DNA from: Gordionus sp. m RMFG-2023
Lineage: Eukaryota; Nematomorpha; Gordioida; Chordodea; Parachordodidae
Direction of reading: 5' to 3'
DNA: 64,000 nt
Assembly (NCBI RefSeq): GCF_954871325.1
Contig: NC_088775.1
Location: forward strand, 667,473 to 731,472
Position numbers and translations under genes: made by a program. Shown piece by piece: positions 59,504 to 64,000 of the stretch (the stretch's first letter is position 1; the number at the start of each line of letters is the position of its first letter). Below the pieces are notes generated by a model. The model saw nothing but the letters and a program-made list of their open reading frames with translations. It ran no database searches and was not told the origin of the DNA.

Positions 59504-59683
59504 TAGTGTTGTTAAACCTAACTTTAATCAACTATAAAAACAGTGTGCCGTCTTTATAACCACATATATTCCAATATATCTTAAAGTTGTGACTCAACTT
59601 AGAGACTTAATTCAATTTTTTTAGGCTAAAACTTAACTAAGCCACAATTGACATGGTCAAAGTCAGGTAATTTAAAAACACTA
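59504..59683. mobile_element. MITE, TAGTGTTGTT family
   Basis: Starts TAGTGTTGTTAAACCTAACT and ends GTAATTTAAAAACACTA, inverted at the termini. Internal sequence differs from the other copies. The target duplication is uncertain (TTAGTTAT against CTTTTAGT). Confidence 0.55.
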
Positions 59684-60479
59684 CTTTTAGTGTTTGACAC
59701 GTAATTAAGATTTAATTTTGATTAATGTCAATTTTTTTCCGAATTGATAATGAAATTTTGGGTTCCATTATTGAAATTCAATTTGTGGAGTTTTAACGGA
59801 AGATGAGATATTTTCCTTAGATCTTATATTTGATAACATAATTAGAAAATTTAATAATACGCAAATCGAGTTATATTTATTGTTAAGTGTCTCAAAATAG
59901 TAAATTTGGTTTTTAAGATAGGCTATTTTGTTTTATTTCTTTTCATAGATTTAAAATGTAGTTTAAAATATAGAAAAGTTTTACATTACCATTCAAACCG
60001 TAAGTAAACCTGATATGACTAGATAAAATATTGCTAGGGTAGGCAGCTTTCTTCACCTATAATTTAGGACAAATTTAAGTATAAGAAAGTTTGCATCAAA
60101 TATCAAAATATAAATTTTGAGGTTAAAACTAAAGGCTTTGTTCTGTTACAATTATATTTCCGCTTAAGAAAGTTTTATTGATCTCAAACATTATGATAAA
60201 TAAATATAAGAGAATGGAATTTTTAATTGGATAATTTCTTATTTGAGTGCCGAATTCTGAAATTTCAAATCACTGATAGAATGCAATAATTTAATCCAAA
60301 TTCCTTTCAGAAGTGATAAATATATATATAAAGCACCAACCCAAACATGATGTGTTTATATTCGATGCAATAATTATAAAACGTTTTATCCTAATATAAA
60401 TCACATAATGAATAAAATATTATTATTATATTCAATGATAATTTAATATCTCCTCTAAGAATAGTAATATTATAATTAT
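59684..60479. other. Unique AT-rich spacer, no gene seen
   Basis: Between block X and block Y copies of the E/F unit. No ORF or repeat structure of note. Confidence 0.4.
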
Positions 60480-61310
60480 AAACAATTTTATCTATATAAA
60501 TATAATATTAAAATTTTTCAAAAATGTTTATGAAAAATAAGTGTTATCATATGGATACACCTCATTCAGCCATATCAGATGGCTTATCAATTTTAAAAAT
60601 TGAAATGGGAGAACATTGCGTTCTTCTTATTTATATTTTAATTATCAAAAATAATATTTTTATAGCTTTAAAAATAAAATCAACATTTATATTTTTTTTT
60701 TTGCATTTATTAATTCTATAGGTTTACATAAGAAACAAATAATCAAAATTATAATAAAATACATTATAATTATAAATTTGTTATATTATTAATTTAAATA
60801 AGCGAAAATTTATATAATATTATAATTTAAGTAAGCAATTAATATTATTTGTGAATTCGTCCAAAACGCTTCAATGGCTTTTCATCTTTAACATTGGTAA
60901 ATTTATAAATAATTAAATGTCATTTATGATAAATTCCTGTTTCAAATAATATAAATATTATATAACCAGATTAATAAATTAGAATGATTAAAAAATAAGT
61001 CTTAATTTAAATTATATTTTTTCCCTCATTCTTGCTTAAAATTAACTTTCAGTTTTAATTATAATTACAAAAATTACTATATCTATATTTATATTAAAAT
61101 TACCATTCCCATCTTAAAAAGTTTAAATAAATTATTTTTATAATGTAGTTTTCTGTGGGATCAAAAGAAAAATCAAATTTATATATATTATTATAGGATG
61201 TTCAAAATATTTTATCCACATCACTAGATTTTTTTCAACATTGTTTACCCAATATTCAAATTCAAATGCTCAGAATGACTCAAAATATAGTATCATTGGG
61301 CCATCATTGG

Positions 61311-61533
61311 TAGTGTTATTAAAAGGCTCGTTTTGAGCCTGTTTTTAAAAACGGCTAACTCAATACTTTATACAGAAAAATATTAGCCAAGCCTGAAGAT
61401 TTTGCTCATAGAAGGAACAAAGGTCTAGATATATATTATCAAAATCTTGAGGCTTAGACAATATTTTTCTGGCTAAAATATTGAGTTAGCCGTTTTTAAA
61501 AATCGGCTCAAAACGAGCTGTTTAACAACACTA
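61311..61533. mobile_element. hAT-type MITE, 223 bp
   Basis: Starts TAGTGTTATTAAAAGGCTCG and ends CGAGCTGTTTAACAACACTA. An inner inverted repeat GTTTTTAAAAACGGCTAACT faces TTAGCCGTTTTTAAAAATCG. Flanks ATCATTGG and ATGATTAG are a diverged 8-bp duplication. Best-preserved member of the family also seen at 39905, 46140 and 47650. Confidence 0.85.
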
Positions 61534-62096
61534 ATGATTAGTGAAAAAATAGTATTATATTAAGATTTTTTTAAACTTTTAATTTTCTAATATAAAATCC
61601 TGAAACACATCATATTTTATATTTTTTTATAATTGCCTATTCGATATTAACTTTAATAAATTCAATGATTTTTTTAAATATCTTTATAATATTTTTCATA
61701 AGAGTTTGTTTTCATTACTGTATAAAGAATAAGGGAATAGTTTTTATTTTTTTGAAATGATTGAATTACAATTCAGGATTATTGTTCAAAACATATTGAA
61801 TCAGACTTTTATGAAAATTTTCCTAAAATATTGTAATAATAAAGTAACTTAGGAGTTTAGGCTAGACTAAACAGCAATTAAGTATCAAAAAGACGAAACT
61901 AGAAGACAAGATCGTTATTAGGAAAAATTATTGTTGAATATTAATAAATAATATTCTATTAACATGAAAAAGAATATAACGATACTATTTTAGAAAAATA
62001 AATAGAAAATTAATAAATTAAGAAAGAGGGGGAAATAAACTTAAAAAAAAGGTCTAATAATTGGCATTGATATGAAATATTATGAATACTATGCAC

Positions 62097-62225
62097 TAGT
62101 GTTGTTTAAGAGCCCAATTTGGGTCGATTTTTTCAAAAACACGGCTCTGAGCAGAATCTATCTTTAGGCTTACACATTGTTATCTTGGTTATAATCTTAA
62201 TCGAGCCCACTTTTTAACAACACTA
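62097..62225. mobile_element. hAT-type MITE, 129 bp
   Basis: Starts TAGTGTTGTTTAAGAGCCC and ends GGGC-type sequence, then AACAACACTA. Flanked by CTATGCAC (62089-62096) and CTGCGCAC (62226-62233), an 8-bp target duplication with one change. The paralogous sequence at 43892-43901 (CTATGCACAC) is the empty site. Confidence 0.88.
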
Positions 62226-62501
62226 CTGCGCACACAAATTTTTGGAATAAAATAATTAATAAAAATGACGAATAGATTAAATTAAACATATTTAATTCAA
62301 TTTTCTATGGATATTTTAGAACATTTTATCTATAATTAATCTTATTTTAAAAAAATATCATATTCCACATAACGCCACACCTTATAGCACCGAACCGGAC
62401 AAAAAATTTAAATCACCCCATGTAGAGCAACTTGTGTAATAATTTACAACGGTCCAGACCGGTCCTTATGAAACTCTAATTGAGAATATTGAAAAATATT
62501 A

Positions 62502-64000
62502 TCATAAAAAAGTATTACTATTGTTATAAGCCTTAGAAAACCATTTTGAAATAACTAAAAAAAATAAATAATAAATGTATTAAACATATAAAATGGAAAG
62601 AATTTATAAATGAATGATATAATTTACTAAATAATTGACTAAAAAGCCATTTAGAATGATTAAGAGAATCACTTAACATAGAATGTGGAATAATTTCTCT
62701 AGATTTTTGAAGGATTTAATAAGATATTTGAAGATTTTTCATAGTTTGATCTTTAGTAGAATCTATAAAGAAATCAAAATTTGATGGGTTTGATTGTATT
62801 ATAAAAAGTGTCAGTTATAGAGATGCTGAGGGAATAATATTCTTCGCAATTTTTTAACATTTTAAATTTATTAGTAATTATTATTTTGATTATATTATTT
62901 CCAATGGTTTTATAATGACTTTTCTTTATGTTAGTTGCCTTGGTTTATGAAAAAATGTAACAGAGGCCTGCATATCAGTGCAAGACTCGAGTCGGACTAA
63001 AATGGTCCAGAAAAAACCCAAAACTCCACTAAATTATAATAAATCAGGACAATGATGAAGTAGTCATAAGATTAAATTGTGATTTTACCCATGAAGCAGA
63101 AAGTAAAAAAAATGGCCAGTCGGACAAAATATATTTAAATTTAAATTTTTATTTTTAAGTTAATTTAAAGATTATTTTTACCTTATTTATATTTTTTACA
63201 TATATAAAATAAGTTTTTCATGATATTCTTTTTCCTAGCATTTAGATCTTGACAACATAATTTAAATTGTTATTAAAATAATTCTTCGAGATTTGTCATA
63301 AAGCTATATTGTATGTTATTTTGTTGTAAATCTTGCATTATCTAATATTCTAATAATTATAATGAATTATTAAATATCATTCCAGGTATTATTATTAAGA
63401 GAACAAGGCTAATAACTTATTTTAGCATAAAAATTTCTGTTTATTGAGAAAATATATCAACCATTTTAGATTTGACGATTTCAAGATTTACTAACCAGGA
63501 GAGTAATCAAGAAACAATGCAAACCATAATTAATATGCTCAAATCAACACGCTAAAATTATTCCTAACAAAGCTTCGATAGCCGAAGACACTTCAGAAAT
63601 TATAATATACGAAAAAAACTTTATAATAGAAAATTATATAGTTCAAGAAAGCCCATAGGCAAAACGGAGAAGTAATTACCCATTTCAAATAGAGGGACAT
63701 AAATAAAAAGGAAATATCTATATTATAATAAATTTGTTAATAGGACAGTACATCGATATCGTCATTAAAACTAGGTATAAAGATAAAATTTGAGACCTTA
63801 TTTCCATTTTTTTTGAAGAGAGGATATTTATGATCTTTAGATCAGGAAATGTCTGTAACCTATCAATATTGCTAAATTATTTTGAATATTATTAAGTTTA
63901 AAATTATTATTTTTTATTGCCTTCCAGATCAAGCAAACGTTTTTTTTTAATTGTTAACGTGGCATTAATTAGGCCTTGGGCAGGGTTAAATTTAAATTAT
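62502..64000 (-). CDS. Micro-exon secreted-peptide gene, copy F (3' end only)
   Basis: The terminal exon is at 62502-62554 on the minus strand, after the acceptor TTTTTTTAG. It codes ISKWFSKAYNNSNTFL and stops at TGA, homologous to the last exon of C and D. The rest of the window (62560-64000) is the preceding intron. Its last ~100 bases match gene D just downstream of the 27-nt exon (GCATTAATTAGGCCTTGG against 46013), so that exon should lie just past base 64000. The upstream exons are outside the window. Confidence 0.6.

Larger units (their letters stand above)
60480..62470 (+). repeat. Duplicated block Y, copy 4
   Basis: Homologous to 41455-43925 and, inverted, to 33770-36735. It has neither the CAGGGTTGCC nor the piggyBac insertion but carries two TAGTG MITEs of its own. 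It adjoins the 3' end of gene F. ORF 60524-60721 lies inside it and is not conserved. Confidence 0.8.

Overview
The window is very A+T-rich animal DNA (roughly four bases in five by eye), with short genes split by AT-rich introns and many DNA transposons. Two ordinary host genes are readable: a prefoldin subunit 1 homologue and a TMEM199/Vma12-type V-ATPase assembly factor. The transposon mix (PIF/Harbinger, hAT, piggyBac, a LINE with a Cys-rich C-terminus, a Gypsy-type fossil) and a family of secreted micro-exon genes suggest an invertebrate, perhaps a sap-feeding hemipteran. A flatworm or another micro-exon-bearing lineage cannot be excluded. No species is claimed.

The main content is a family of small secreted-peptide genes, found by comparing repeated blocks rather than from long ORFs. 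There are six copies: A (806-4795, +), B (22825-26390, -), C (30282-33571, +), D (45442-50681, -), E (54166-56979, +) and F (3' end only, 62502 to the window edge, -). Each complete copy starts with a 64-nt exon coding a 21-residue hydrophobic signal peptide. Micro-exons of 12, 15, 18 and 27 nt follow, all in phase 1, and then a short terminal exon. The predicted precursors are about 60-75 residues. A, C and E read through without a stop. B and D have lost or damaged micro-exons. I do not recognise the product. The architecture resembles schistosome micro-exon genes and aphid bicycle effector genes, but the sequence shows no familiar motif.

The copies alternate in orientation (+ - + - + -). 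A and B are the arms of a 4.4-4.9 kb inverted duplication with a ~17.8 kb spacer. B-C and D-E mirror each other around ~39-40.5 kb. Two further duplicated blocks, called X and Y here, lie downstream of the genes: X at 5.9-9.4, 36.9-38.2 (inverted) and 57.0-59.3 kb; Y at 9.4-10.2, 33.8-36.7 (inverted), 41.5-43.9 and 60.5-62.5 kb. Presence or absence of transposons in these copies gives a relative order of events.

Between A and B lie a satellite array (10.9-11.8 kb), a Gypsy-type fossil (13.6-15.0 kb), a nearly complete 3.04 kb PIF/Harbinger transposon (15060-18098) with an apparently intact MADF partner gene, the prefoldin/TMEM199 pair (18.9-20.0 kb), a decayed hAT element and a second array of the same satellite (21.9-22.6 kb). 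A LINE fragment separates B from C. The palindrome centre (38-41.4 kb) holds an eIF4A gene relic and another hAT remnant. A piggyBac element and several hAT-type MITEs sit in or beside D and F. The rest is AT-rich sequence in which I see no gene.
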